Source: Polytrichum commune
Taxonomy: Eukaryota > Streptophyta > Polytrichopsida > Polytrichales > Polytrichaceae
DNA: 64,000 nt
Assembly (NCBI GenBank): GCA_950295325.1
Contig: OX485805.1
Span: 22,989,501-23,053,500 of the forward strand
Direction: 5' to 3'
The translations under genes and the position numbers were made by a program. The notes under the pieces are model-generated. The model searched no databases. It had not been told where the DNA came from and was given only the letters and a program-made list of their open reading frames with translations. Numbering within the stretch: position 1 is the stretch's first letter; each line of letters starts with the position of its first letter. Positions 12,660-27,999 of this stretch are shown one piece after another.

Positions 12660-13700
12660 AAACAAAATGAAGTGCAAGACGAATATACTGTACAATGTTA
12701 TTAAGGAGAGCTTTAGGCCATGGACAGTCTTCTGAATCAAGTAGTGAAGTGGGAGCGGATTTAAGGTGAGCTGCTAAAATACTGAGGATTTTCGTAGTTG
12801 TTGTAAACCTTAATCGTAATCATGTGCAAGGCGATTGTATCGACATTGATAGAAGTGTTTACAAGATGGGAGTGGGAGTGGGAGTGGGAGTGGAAGAAAG
12901 ATCACATGGCACGCATGCCGAAGAATCCAATACTCGAATCTGATGACCGAAATGGCGTGACTAATCGTCTAGAAAGCGTTGCCAACGCCACTGATGTACG
13001 TGAAGTATTGTTAGGATGATAATGTGAAAGATAAATACCTTTTATTGCACTTTTGCTGAGACGGAGAGTTTGGCCATGGAAAGTTTTCTGAGTCCACAAG
13101 CTGGAGCCAATTAATGGTGAGCTCCAAAATTATGAGGAATTTGAGTTGTCGTTGTGCACTAGAGATAAATAACGGAACAGAAGCTGCACGAACGAGCAGG
13201 AAGGAAAAATCATGTGCAAGGGGATTGTATTGCAAATTGATAAATACAAAAGTCTTGAACATTGGTTGTGTAGCTGAGATCTTCACATGGCACGAGCGAT
13301 AGTAATGACCAAACTGGCGACGGTGTTGAGTACATAGCTTACTCTTACTCGAAATCTTTTCCGAAGTACTGTAAAGAAATCAAGTGCAAGGTGAATATAC
13401 TGTAGACATTGTCGAGGAGGAGAGTTGTGGCCATGGGCACTTTTCTCGGAATCCAGAAGGTGAAGTGGGAGCCAATTTATAGTGAGCTGGAAATTATGAA
13501 AATTATTGTAGTTGCTCTGTTGATAGTCGAGATCAAATAACGGAACAGAAAGTGGAATCAAATAAGTGAACAGAAGGGGATTGTATTGTGCATTAATAGA
13601 AGTTGAATATGAGACTGGAAGCTAAGGTATTCACATAGCACGCATACCAAAAAATCCGATGCAAAATGGCCAAAATGGCGACGTAAGGGTTTGGGCCATA
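12660..13700. repeat. Tandem repeat, about 356-bp unit, three diverged copies
   Basis: The anchor word GGCCATGG recurs at 12717, 13072 and 13429 (spacing 355 and 357). Matching context includes gagagtt before it, gtgagct about 60 bases after it, and CACATGGCACG or CACATAGCACG near the unit end. A partial unit may lie before 12660. A GGGAGT microsatellite (about 12867-12895) sits in the first unit. The array is close to the right end of the candidate CACTA element. Confidence 0.65.
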
Positions 13701-14421
13701 AGCAAGATGATTTTGGGTCGCACTATCCTATGGATGTGTGGTGTTAGCATGCTATTCAATTTACGTGCCATACGTTGTATATTCTATTTCCAATAATATG
13801 AGTGTTATATGATTTCCCCTTCAATATGATGTAATGTTTGGATTGTCCTACCTAAACCATCTCGATATGAGTTCTTAATTGGGTTCTTGATGTGAACACC
13901 CGCTTCAAAGTATTTGCATTTTACAACAATCTGCAATATTTGTGTCATTTTATCCATGTAATTTTGTTTGTAAATGTCTCAAAATGCCCAAAAAGTCCCA
14001 AATTAACGAATATAGTGTTATTAAGAAGAAATATTAGTTATGGCAGGATGTGTTTTATGAAGAATTTGGAACACCACAGGATACTTATATCATGCTACAC
14101 CATTGCACATGAAATAATAAAAACAAAATAAATGGAGTCAAGTCTCTTGTGAATTAATAAACAGGTCTTATTTCAGTTGAACAATTTTAATCACCACCTA
14201 TGATGCTAAGCCTCTTGTATGTCGTCAGATAAATATGACATCATGGAAACCCGAATCAAGCCTTGGTCAAAAGCCTCGAATATAAACAAATGTAGATATT
14301 CACGGCACATGAAGTGCGATTGTATACATGCTTGCATCCAACACCAACCGAGCTACCAACTTTCCCACAAGGGCCCCAAAAACAAAAGGTGCCCAACATG
14401 GAGGATCCAAAGAGCTCAAAA

Positions 14422-17400
14422 TTAACAAACTTGTTGTTTCCACCCAATCACGTGGTTGACCAAATCATATTCCACCAAGTGATCACCCATAGCAATATTA
14501 CCAATGATGGCAACACTAGGGGTAACACCAAAGGCCAGACATTGGTGATGGCCTTGGGGGTCAACTGCCAGAAAAATATTTTCGCCAGCCAATGGGAAGT
14601 CCACGTTTGCAGTACCCGCGGCAGCTGTGAATTGGAATGCCATGGACGGGAAAGTGGGGCTCGCCACTTGGCTAACATCGTAGCACAAAGGATATGATGT
14701 TGAGTTGAGTTCAGGATATGTCACCAGAGTTTGGTACTTCTGTCGAATGTACACATGACCACAAAATTAGTTTCACACTAACAATTGGATCTTACATCCT
14801 CTGCACTTTCACAGAGTCATCCCAAAATACCAACTAGTGGAAATTGTGGATGCTATGAGCTTGGCAGGATCAAAACTTGATGTGCACACAGAAAGCATGA
14901 GAAAAAGTAGTGTTAGATCTTATCGTTCGCAAGTTTTAGTCCCCATGCAGCAACTATCTTCACCTCCCACAAAGGTCATCGTCTCTGTCGGAAACTGGTT
15001 TGGAGTCGCTAAAAGACTTTTAAGAAATCTTTTCATACTGTAAACTATAAGTCGAACAATTGGGTAAAGGGGATAGGGGTCTCAATAGTGACATCTGCTT
15101 TAGGAAAGTTGCTCCTGATTTGTTTTAAACACGGTATTTGGAAATGCAAAAAAAATTCTAATTCACACACAAATCACAGATTTAATGAACTCTCCACGCC
15201 CTCTTTCCAAGCATGTTGGTCATCTTTGTGAAGCAGAAAATCACCAATTCAACCAAAGCATCAGAAGTGCTTCAGCAACAACAGTTCTGTTCTCCATGGG
15301 AGATCGGTTGCCACTCCGGGAGATACTTCGGTGACAACAGTGTGGGACATTCAATTTCAAGAGACATGATGCATACCTGCACAATGGTATCGATGCTGGT
15401 TTGATCCAAGTAGGTGAGTGTTGTGCCTGAGTCAAAGAAGACGCCGCCAGAGGAGTCTGTGGCGTTGATCGCAAAGTTGGATGCAGAAATACCCAAATCC
15501 ACTCCTTCCACTGTGATGCCCACCATGGAGACATAGTAGAATGTGGGATATGCTGGCACGCTGAGGATTGATGTCTGCGTGAGTCCAGTGGCAGAGCTGG
15601 CTGTGGACCCAAATTGCAGAGTGGAAGTTGACGTTGTTGCAGCACTTAATTTGACCAAACAGTAGGAGAACACTTCGGAGTAAATACTAGCCATCTGGCT
15701 GGGCAGTGAAATAGCACCTTGGCCAAACCCTATCAGGCCATCAGCCCCGCTGAAGCTACCGGTTTGGTTCTGCCCACACCCGAAGTAAAAACCTGGAATT
15801 GCACTTACCGTTCCAGTAGAGTCGGTCAGAGTAATTGTGTCCGTTACAAAGTGCCCATCCGTTGTACTATGATCCCCATAGCTGTAAGAATAACGGCAGC
15901 TTGAGTCGCAACTAGTTGAAAGAAGATTTGCCTGCAGATGCACTCGATCATGAGAGGTATTTCAAGAGATTCGACAACGGTATGTAACCTCAAGAACATA
16001 CAGGACTGTTTTCCAAAAACGTGAAGAATCGGTGTTCCAATTCTACAATGGTGTGGGAACTGAGTTCCAATCTCCATCTATCTCCGAGCACTTCACAGAA
16101 GGAATTAGGAATAAGGGACTGAACAGAAGTGCATGAGGTATGCATGCATGACATCCAGAAGAAGTGGCAGTTACAATTCTGATTTTATGCAAGAAATATG
16201 AAGAGGAGGGATTCAGAGCCTTGCCAATTCCTCATGTGTTGATAAGACAATTAGCAGAGCATAAACGCAGGGTTTAGGATATATGATGCAGTATTTGTTA
16301 CCGGGGTACATAAAGAATTATTGCAAGGTACAGCTAAATATGAGGTCGAGGCGGTAGGGTCGAACACTGGATCTGTCTGCATCAGGCAATTGCTTCCGCA
16401 TTGACATTGCAACCACACCAAGTCACTGCCCGTATCGACGATAGCAATGCGCTCCTGGGGCGGCGTGCCAAGGGAAATCTTCATCACGTATTCGGCCGAA
16501 TTTTGGCTCCCGCTGACGGAACTCTGGAAATCTGTACTGGATATAAGCAAACGAGCTCTGCGTCGTTCCGATCGCTCCATACAAGCGGCCAGTCGCTCGG
16601 AGTGGCTTGCATTAGTGCTGAGTGGCGAGTCGGGATGGTCTCTGTGGATCAACTCTGTTCGAAGCACCTTCACGTGGAAACATAAACATCAGCAGCTCAT
16701 CATAATCCAGACTCGACTCGTTAATTCAAGAATGATCAACAGCCACAAGGAGGACAGTAAGGGGTCACATATCCCCCTCAAAAAAAATAAAGTCATTCAT
16801 ACGAGGAATCTGTGCCAGAGGAAGAAATGCTATCCTTTCCTTTTCCCTCAGGGGCAAAGTTGTTGTAATCAAACAAATCATCGTATAATCTTAAATATCA
16901 GATTTGCAGATTTAGGAATGAATGCCCACATAAAACAATATATTTCCTTTGACATAACTTTAGCAGACGAGAATCAAGCGCTATTGCTGCTTGCTTCACA
17001 TGAATCTTTAGATATACTGTGTGCAAATGACTATAGTCAATTGGATCCGGTACTGTTAGAATTTCCTACAACTCTCGCGCGAAGTAATCAGGTGCGTGCT
17101 CTGATATCCATCCAGAGTTCGTAGCTGTTACCCGTCTGAAAAATTAATCCACTGTATGTGTCGCCAGAGCTGTCCAGTGTCGTTACATCTGAAGCATTGT
17201 TTACTTGTAGTTATGAATTGTATTTCTCATCATGAATTCTCATGTTTCTCACCTATTTCTTGCTCTGAATCTCTATTCCTATGACACTAAGGAATTATTC
17301 ATAAAATCGACGGCAACCAGATTCGACCTCTAAATTAACGAATTCGAATTGTAGACCCAATTCCAATCCCTCGTTAGCTGCGAGAACAACAGGACCACTG

Positions 17401-17621
17401 GATTTGCCGCTGGTCGAGGAGATGACTGCGTGTTTGGACGCACTACCTATATTCATCACATGATCAGTGACATAATTCACTAAGTGTACCTTGTTCCCGT
17501 TCTGGAAGGAATTCTGGAGCTGTCGAGTGGGGCGTGCAGCCGTGGATATCCCAGAAACACACAGGAATATCACTACCGAACTCATGAGCAATAAGCACCT
17601 TCTTCCACCTGACGCTGCCAT
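14422..17621 (-). CDS. Nepenthesin-like aspartic protease (A1B), copy 2
   Basis: This is the paralogue of the gene at 755-3967 with the same four-exon structure: about 17490-17621, 16302-16667, 15377-15931 and 14422-14739. The splice sites are conserved. The same start context (ACCATGG), signal peptide, HRD motif, DTGS site, cysteine-rich insert and DSGTT site are present. The second catalytic loop here has the family-typical DSGTTLTYL. The flap stretch reads YSYGDHS where copy 1 has YYYSYGDGS. In the last exon I count 6 amino-acid differences in 105 residues, and in the HRD/DTGS exon 3 in 122. Both copies are open and probably both work. Exon 1 carries the same donor ambiguity as copy 1. Confidence 0.93.
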
Positions 17622-17913
17622 GGTCGCAGCAAGTCTAATTGAATGTGTGAACTGCCAGAGGCTACCTACCACATATCTATTGGTGCGGAGAAATGAATTC
17701 TTCCCTCTATCTGGAACTCTGACTAGAGTCACGTACAGTGACTACTGAACTTCGACAATTAATCCTGTCTGACCCTCTCAATCGAGCTCAGCTTGATGCA
17801 CAAGACAGTGAAACCCAGCTTGATCACCTCGACTCATCCAAGCATCAACCAGCTGCTGCTGATGATCACTGCTATTAAGTTCAGACCATGAGATTATTGA
17901 ACGGCATGGCGGT

Positions 17914-17922
17914 CTTATAAAG
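17914..17922 (-). promoter_or_regulatory. TATA box of aspartic protease copy 2
   Basis: CTTTATAAG on the minus strand, about 290 bases upstream of the start codon, matches the box of copy 1 at 4256-4264. The core promoter was duplicated with the gene. Confidence 0.6.
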
Positions 17923-18146
17923 GAGGTGGAACACAAGCTGGACGCGGACCCCGTCACCCATGCTCAACGTCAACTTGGTTACCGCTATACATGAGAAGCA
18001 TCAGTGCAGCTTCCCTGTGCAATCGGTACCGACGAGTCCCAAGTGATCTTTGTCCACCCTATTACTGTATACCAATACAATAATAATTTCATTATTGTGA
18101 ATTAACTTACCATTACTCAGTAGATGGTATTAGTCTTGCTGCAACC

Positions 18147-18258
18147 ATGGCTTCGCGCCTTGTGCTAGATGGACCAGATGGAAATTTTAGCATGCAGTGT
18201 AGAAATTTACAAGATGCTGTGATTATACTCCCAGGATTCCATGGCCCACCAACTGAAG
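18147..18258 (+). other. Possible first-exon remnant upstream of protease copy 2
   Basis: Duplicate of 4464-4575: the same start codon, a 37-codon open frame and a possible donor (AAG|GTATAA). It is unrecognised, with no downstream exon visible. Confidence 0.22.
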
Positions 18259-18752
18259 GTATAATTGTGCTGACTTGGAGATAACCTTGTTTATGTTGAG
18301 TGATTAATCCCAAAAGGGTCCATGCCGTCAGTTCTCAAATCAATAACTTCTTATCTAGTAAGTGATCATACTTTGATGCAGCGTCATGACTCCCCTGCAT
18401 GACGGATGTAACTATTTGCTGGGTGTATATGTGCATAGTACTCAATTACAAGATATGTAGAAGCAGGAGTGAAGACTTCGCAGCAAATAAACGCCGATAA
18501 CAAAGAATAGAATAAAATGTAGAGCTTTTGCAAAATGTCGCTTCAACTAGGGATGACTTGGTCACAGTTATGCAGATCTGGGGGGCATGAGAAACTGGAT
18601 CAATGGACGTCGACCAAAGTCATAGCTTTGTTTCACACGACTATCATGTACACTTTTGAATGTTCTATTTGGAGTGGTTACTGAATTATTGTGGGTGGGG
18701 TATGTGTCATTCGAGCAAATTTGGGGTTTGAAATTGGTTGACAAGGAATGAC

Positions 18753-18975
18753 AACACTAAATGTGACATTTAGTGTCATTGACTATTTGGAATTACGTAA
18801 TGCTATGTCTATTTATTGTATATCTCATACTTTACCAACAAATTTTAAATTGATTGTTTAGATATTATAGAACATTAAAAACTTGGTAAAAAATTACATA
18901 AAAAATAAATAGATATTATAGCCCTATGTAAATCTATATAGTAGGTGACACTAAATATCATATTTTTTAAAGCTT
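18753..18975. mobile_element. Short MITE, family M1 (copy in block 2)
   Basis: Same insertion as at 5073-5293, duplicated with the block. The left end keeps the double-ended palindrome better (CACTAAATGTGACATTTAGT) than the copy in block 1. Confidence 0.6.
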
Positions 18976-19505
18976 TTAAATATGATTCCCAATAATAAAA
19001 CCCACACTACATATTCTAGGTAAATAAATACTGGAGGCATATTTATATTGTGACTTACCCTTTGATGGACTCTAGTGTGACACAGTGACCCATTGACCCA
19101 TAATATACACCATTCACACATTAAAATACCATGGAACCTTATACTTGAAGGAAATGTTTTTAGACCAACCCCTCCAGATACCTATCCTAACCATGTGGGT
19201 TTGATGAAAAGTATATTATTTTGTATAATACCAAAATCTACAAAGTTCTATTGTGAGACAAAACAACATTCAACATGAAGGAAAATGGTTCATGAGTCTC
19301 TACAAGGAAGTTGTTGTCCCCAAGGGTGTTGGACAAAGCATTGTTGGTAAATGCCATGGGGAGGTCACTAGTGAAAATTGTAGACACAACGTGCGATAAA
19401 AATTAGGGTCTAATATATTCATTGTAGGTAAATTTTGCAAAAAAAAACGTACATATAATAGGGGGTTTAAAAATAATGAAAAATGTTTACATGTAAATTA
19501 TCAAC

Positions 19506-20300
19506 ACATATAATTAATGGCCTCTTTTATCTAGTCATTTTATGTAAAATAGCGTGGAAACAATTACTAGGGGTAGCGGGTCTAAGGTAGGGTCTGTGCT
19601 AATGGATGGAAAAAATGCAATTTTTTGTTAAAATGCTTGGATGGATGACTTCGCACGCTGGCTTGCTTGAATGTTACTGAATCAACAGTTCCAATGTGGA
19701 GTTAATGGTTTTTACTCACGTGCCGGGAGGGAAATTTTTGGTGCTTTGTTTGAATTGCAATCTTCTTTCCAAAAGAAAAGAGAAGAGCTTGTTTTTTCTT
19801 CAAACTACCCTGAGACCGTTGGCCACCGCGCAACACATGAAAAAAAATGGCGAAATTGGAGAGGTCTCGGTAGTTTGGGGTGAGAGGCTCATTAGGTAGC
19901 AAGAGAGTAAGAGCAAGAGAGGGAGGGCGGAAGCCCTGCTTTGGTGAGAGGTGTCATGTGCTCTTGTTGTGTTAGCAACAAAGAGCCTTTAGCAACGGGA
20001 GTTGATCCAATAAGTAGAGTGGATTCTTTCGTGTTGAGGGTTATTAGAGTTCATTGCGGCATAAATCAAGTTTAGGATTTTGGAGTTTAGGGTTTAGGTA
20101 CAGGTGCAGTGGGCTTGTGAAATCGTTGTATGTTAAGGTGCTTGAAAATCATCCTTCGGTTTCAATCTATTGGGTGTGAGAATTGGGTCTAGGGTAGGGT
20201 TTGATCATATGGAGCCTCGAAGTTTAAGTAGGACTCACATTGTTTGCCTATTAGTTTGATTGCTCAACGTATAAGGTTTCTCTTATCCAAAGGGTAGGCT
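19506..20300. other. Non-genic stretch after block 2
   Basis: No supported gene. A small inverted pair (CAAACTACC...GAGACC at about 19801 and its near complement at about 19863) could form a hairpin of about 75 bases. Nothing else stands out. Confidence 0.4.
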
Positions 20301-20307
20301 AACTCGC

Positions 20308-20766
20308 ATGAAGAATTCTATTGATTTCGACAACTCCGATGACTACTTTGCTACATCATCATCCACCACGTCTATGTTGCTAGGTCTAGGGTATGATGTT
20401 GGTGTCTATTTTAAAGAAATGCGAGATCCTGCATCTATTGTGAGGGCGGCAGGAAAAAAAATCAGGGTTAGGCCTGCTACTACCAATTCAGGACTAACCA
20501 ATGGCATGTTTTATATAGGAAGGGTGCAGCAAATGAGGATGAAGGTGGGCAACAAATGGGGCATTTGTAGTTAGCCAATGGACTTGATGAAGAGGGTAGT
20601 TCAAAATAGAAACAGGGGATCTATGTTGCGAATTGCAATGGTTTACTTGTATTGGTTTCAAAAGCATCCAGGCCACAAAAAGTATAAGTATATGGTGAGC
20701 GATTGTGTTTGGATTGATGTGGATGCAATCATCTCTACAGTTTCTTTGTCATATTCAATATACTAG
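20308..20766 (+). pseudogene. Degenerate unrecognised ORF with one in-frame stop
   Basis: One plus-strand frame runs 152 codons from an ATG at 20308, interrupted by a single TAG at 20572. Both sides of the stop read like one protein: GMFYIGRVQQMRMKVGNKWG before it, and an aromatic segment (MVYLYWFQKHPGHKKYKY) plus SDCVWIDVDAIIS after it. No splice sites, signal peptide or partner are visible. I do not recognise the family. The setting suggests a decayed transposon gene, possibly of the same element type as the ORF at 6537-7252, but no direct similarity links them. Confidence 0.3.
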
Positions 20767-21524
20767 AAATGTTTATGTTTGAGCTTTAGGAACCGAATTG
20801 GACTAAATTGGACCCACAAGGGGCTGGATACATTGTGTTCCTAGACACAAACTAACTTCTATATCATATTTCACGTTATTTCACAGTCTAAGACAATGCT
20901 TCAGTTGCATGCCTTTGCCTTAGGTTTATTGTTTTGATTTGGTTCACGTGAGTTTAGCATTGTGGCTGAACTTCACAATTCGTGGTTGTAAGAAGAGAAA
21001 TGTCCTTCATGAAAAAAAATGTCGCTTATATAACCACAAAAAAATGGGGTGTACGAAACAAAATGCGGTGTAAGAAAAAAATGAACAGTTGGGCTCCAAG
21101 AAAAGAAAAAAAAATTGGGGTAAAATCAAAAACATTGGTTACTTGGGGTATGAGAAAAAAAATGCAGTCTAAATAAAATAGGGTATTTTTAAATGATTCC
21201 ACCAAAAAAATTATAATGACTGATAGGGTGTATTAAAATACAAGCATTTACCTTTATTTTGAAAAATACCATACCTTATAATTTTTTTCTACAAGGTAAA
21301 CAACCCCCCAACAAATAGGTCTTGAGCGCACGTGTATGCATTAATTAAAGAGGGAGTGACCTCCCCATGGTAAATGCATAGACCTGCATAGAGAATACTT
21401 GAGATGTTCCAACTTAATATAAATATGGAAAATATGGCTTTGGTTATAGAATTGGACGTACAAAATTTGTGTACCTTACTTTCTTTTCCAACCACAACTC
21501 TAAATATCACTTACACGGGGATCA

Positions 21525-21886
21525 ACTACACTAAATATGATATTTAGTGCCACCAATTCTAATTGTCTTGCTTATAACTAATTGTAAGCCGCAGTATAGT
21601 ATCACCAACATTGAATGTTAACCCAACATTATTTGTCACTCCTTGTCATTTTTGGGGGGAATTGTAAATTTCCAGTGTTGCAATCACTGTCACTTACCAA
21701 GTGATTTTTCATCCAAATTTCAATCATCCATGACAATATTTCATCACAAGTTGCTGACAAGAGAAGGTAGGGTTTTGGCCAGTGGATGAACTAATCCATC
21801 ATCCATGACAATACTATTCACTTATTCATAAGAAGTGTCATTTGAAAACTTAGCATAGTGACACTGAATATTATATTTAGTGTAGT
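21525..21886. mobile_element. MITE, family M1, full-length copy
   Basis: The left end ACTACACTAAATATGATATT and the complement of the right end ACTACACTAAATATAATATT form inverted ends of about 29 bases, each internally palindromic. The interior (about 21650-21745) matches the reverse complement of about 49915-50010, in the copy at 49770-50160. Non-autonomous, no coding capacity. The exact target duplication is unclear because the termini are symmetrical. Confidence 0.72.
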
Positions 21887-21889
21887 TTC

Positions 21890-22850
21890 TCCAGGCTTCA
21901 TACGGTTGATTAGGACTTTGGTGACATGATTTGCTGTGAGATGGGCATGTTTGCATGGTAGCCTCTTAATAAACATCAAGAGATTTTTCTTGCAACTGTA
22001 TTTCTAGAGTGCTGGACCCTCCACTTGGCACACTTAATCTAAGGTCGCGTGGAGAACATGGCACACTAAAATTTCAAATAACTAGCAAAGTCAATTTACT
22101 GTAGGAGGAGCCCGATGCAGTTGAGCTCATCAAGCATCATACGCATTAGTAATGAATAAGAAAGTCAATATAGTAATGATTTTGAGTGATCATGTTCATA
22201 GCTAGGGGCACACAAAATGACAAGTCATGGCTTGGTGAGTGGTTGACTTTGGTTCATTTAGTATTGCATAGTGAAGTACACTCATGGGGTGATAAGCTTT
22301 AAAGTAAATCTCTTAGGTTGCAACATCAAGTAGAGAAGCATCTCTCACATACTTTAAACATGTTTGAGACCAGCTTGCATAACCTGGGTGGAAGCATATT
22401 GCTCAGACATTTCCTTCAAGCATAATATATCTATAATTACAAAGATTGCATCAACATTGAAACTGAATGACATGGTATATATGGTAATCGTTTTGAAAGC
22501 TCTTGGAAGCACTATGAGGGCCATTGGTAAACCATTTGAGAAAAATAAAAGAAACTATGAGAGAAACGGGAAGGTATCCAAATGTTGATAATTGTCACCT
22601 TGGCACTGAGCCGACTAATTTCAAATTTTTGGAGATTTTTCAACAAAAGTTTCAAACTGCATCATTTGAAACTTATTTTAGTTGAAAGCCTTTGAACCAT
22701 TTGAATATTGCAGTGATTGCCAAAAAATCAAGTAATGATGAATTGTATGCTTGATAAATGTCAACATTCTAAGGCAACATCTAAAGACATGTGGAGATGG
22801 AGTTGGAAGGTTGAACAAAACACACGATACACTTGGAAATTCCAAAGTCG
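21890..22850. other. Non-genic stretch downstream of the beta-glucosidase gene
   Basis: Open frames here are short, without family resemblance, splice support or a second copy. I see no gene. Confidence 0.45.
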
Positions 22851-22853
22851 TTC

Positions 22854-22859
22854 TTTATT
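22854..22859 (-). terminator. Possible poly(A) signal of the beta-glucosidase gene
   Basis: AATAAA on the minus strand, about 220 bases past the GH1 stop codon. The position fits a plant 3' untranslated region; nothing else supports it. Confidence 0.3.
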
Positions 22860-23080
22860 GAATGACGTCATGTGCGCTACGTCATGTTCATCGGAGAATA
22901 TCATATGTGACGCTCCGATATAATAAAAAGATCAATATTTTAGCTTCTAGATGCAATTCAACACTCCCAAAATATCCACTATGCATTCTAATTCATAAAT
23001 AGACAACGGTACAAAATACATTCTTAAGTGAGAGTAGCCTTAAAACTATACCAACAAGCGTTTTGCAACATACGACTTTT

Positions 23081-27140
<4,060 letters not shown>

Positions 27141-27285
27141 GGTGTCTACAAGTTGTTCATCAATGTGGAACTCGAATGAATTATGTGACTACTTGTATGA
27201 ATTAAATAATGGTAGTTTTTTATCTTTTACTTTCTTATTTTAGTAGTCTATTTTATTCAATTTTAGATTGGTTTTATATTGAGGA

Positions 27286-27293
27286 TTTTTATA
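27286..27293 (-). promoter_or_regulatory. Possible TATA box of the beta-glucosidase gene
   Basis: TATAAAAA on the minus strand, about 146 bases upstream of the start codon, in otherwise AT-rich DNA. Placement fits a leader of roughly 115 bases, but chance occurrence is likely in such sequence. Confidence 0.35.
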
Positions 27294-27384
27294 AGAGATT
27301 AAAAGTTTCATTTCTATACATAGAATATTTCAATTGCTTAGTATGAAAGAGGAGGCCCGGTGGTCTTCATAAATAGGATCTGAT

Positions 27385-27934
27385 CCCGGGTACGCAACTC
27401 CCGTATTATATGGTCCTGATTATAATCACTTATAATGCGTTTTAGTCCAATATTGAGTGATACAATTTGTTTTAATGTAGGAAACCCTTGTAGCCCTTCT
27501 AACAAGGAATCCAAAAATGTAATTATATATAGGAAATGAATATATTTTGAAGCATATAATTGCATTAAAAACCTAATTATATGATTTTTTTTAATACATG
27601 TACCATAGGTCAAACTACCCAACTTTTTGGACTTTTTAATAAAATTTTAACATTGTGAATAATTTATAATTTTAATGGGAGGCAACTATTCGTGGCTTAT
27701 AATTTTAATGGGAGGCTTAATAAATATGCAACCCAACTTTTTTTTTCATCTCATTTTATTTAATTTGGTCTTTACCCAACTTTTTTTTCATCTCATTTTA
27801 TTTAATTTGGTCTTCACCCAATTTTTTGATCATTTTAATTTGATATAATTTGATATAATTTTTACAAAAGCCGTCCTCTAAGTCGTTTTAAGTACAATGC
27901 CCCCTGCGTATAATATGGGAGTTGCGTACCCGGG
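27385..27934. mobile_element. 550-bp MITE with exact 8-bp target duplication (hAT-like)
   Basis: Both ends read CCCGGGTACGCAACTCCC in inverted orientation, and the similarity continues to about 28 bases. They are flanked by the identical 8-mer GATCTGAT at 27377-27384 and 27935-27942. An 8-bp target duplication is the mark of hAT-type (and a few other) transposases. There is no coding capacity. Inside, a pyrimidine- and AT-rich unit of about 46 bases (starting acccaacttttttt) is repeated at about 27731-27825. It lies upstream of the beta-glucosidase gene. Confidence 0.85.
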
Positions 27935-27999
27935 GATCTGATTCTTTGTGAATACTATTGTACATTCCTTTGTACATATTAGAGTTGCTCTATTTTCTC

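Larger units (their letters stand above)
5892..14017. mobile_element. Candidate CACTA-like element between the two protease blocks
   Basis: The left end reads CATTATATTCGTTAATTTG (5892) and the complement of the right end reads CACTATATTCGTTAATTTG (ending 14017). The match runs for 29 bases with two mismatches. The CACTA-type terminus and the coincidence of both ends with the borders of the duplicated blocks suggest one inserted element of about 8.1 kb. The flanking triplets do not match (AAA and TTA), so no target duplication supports it, and no intact transposase is visible. Inside are an unrecognised ORF remnant, a LINE tail, a DNAJC17-like gene fragment and a 356-bp tandem repeat. An alternative is that the ends belong to older, separate insertions. 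Confidence 0.45.
14022..19505. repeat. Duplicated aspartic-protease block, copy 2
   Basis: Direct copy of 350-5890. Similarity begins directly after the inverted end at 14017 and fades after the shared text TTTACATGTAAATTA near 19500. It carries the second intact protease gene, its TATA box, the short upstream ORF and the M1 MITE. Confidence 0.93.

Noticed and set aside
12822-13019. Frame with a Trp-Glu repeat
   Set aside because: Product of a GGGAGT microsatellite within a tandem repeat.
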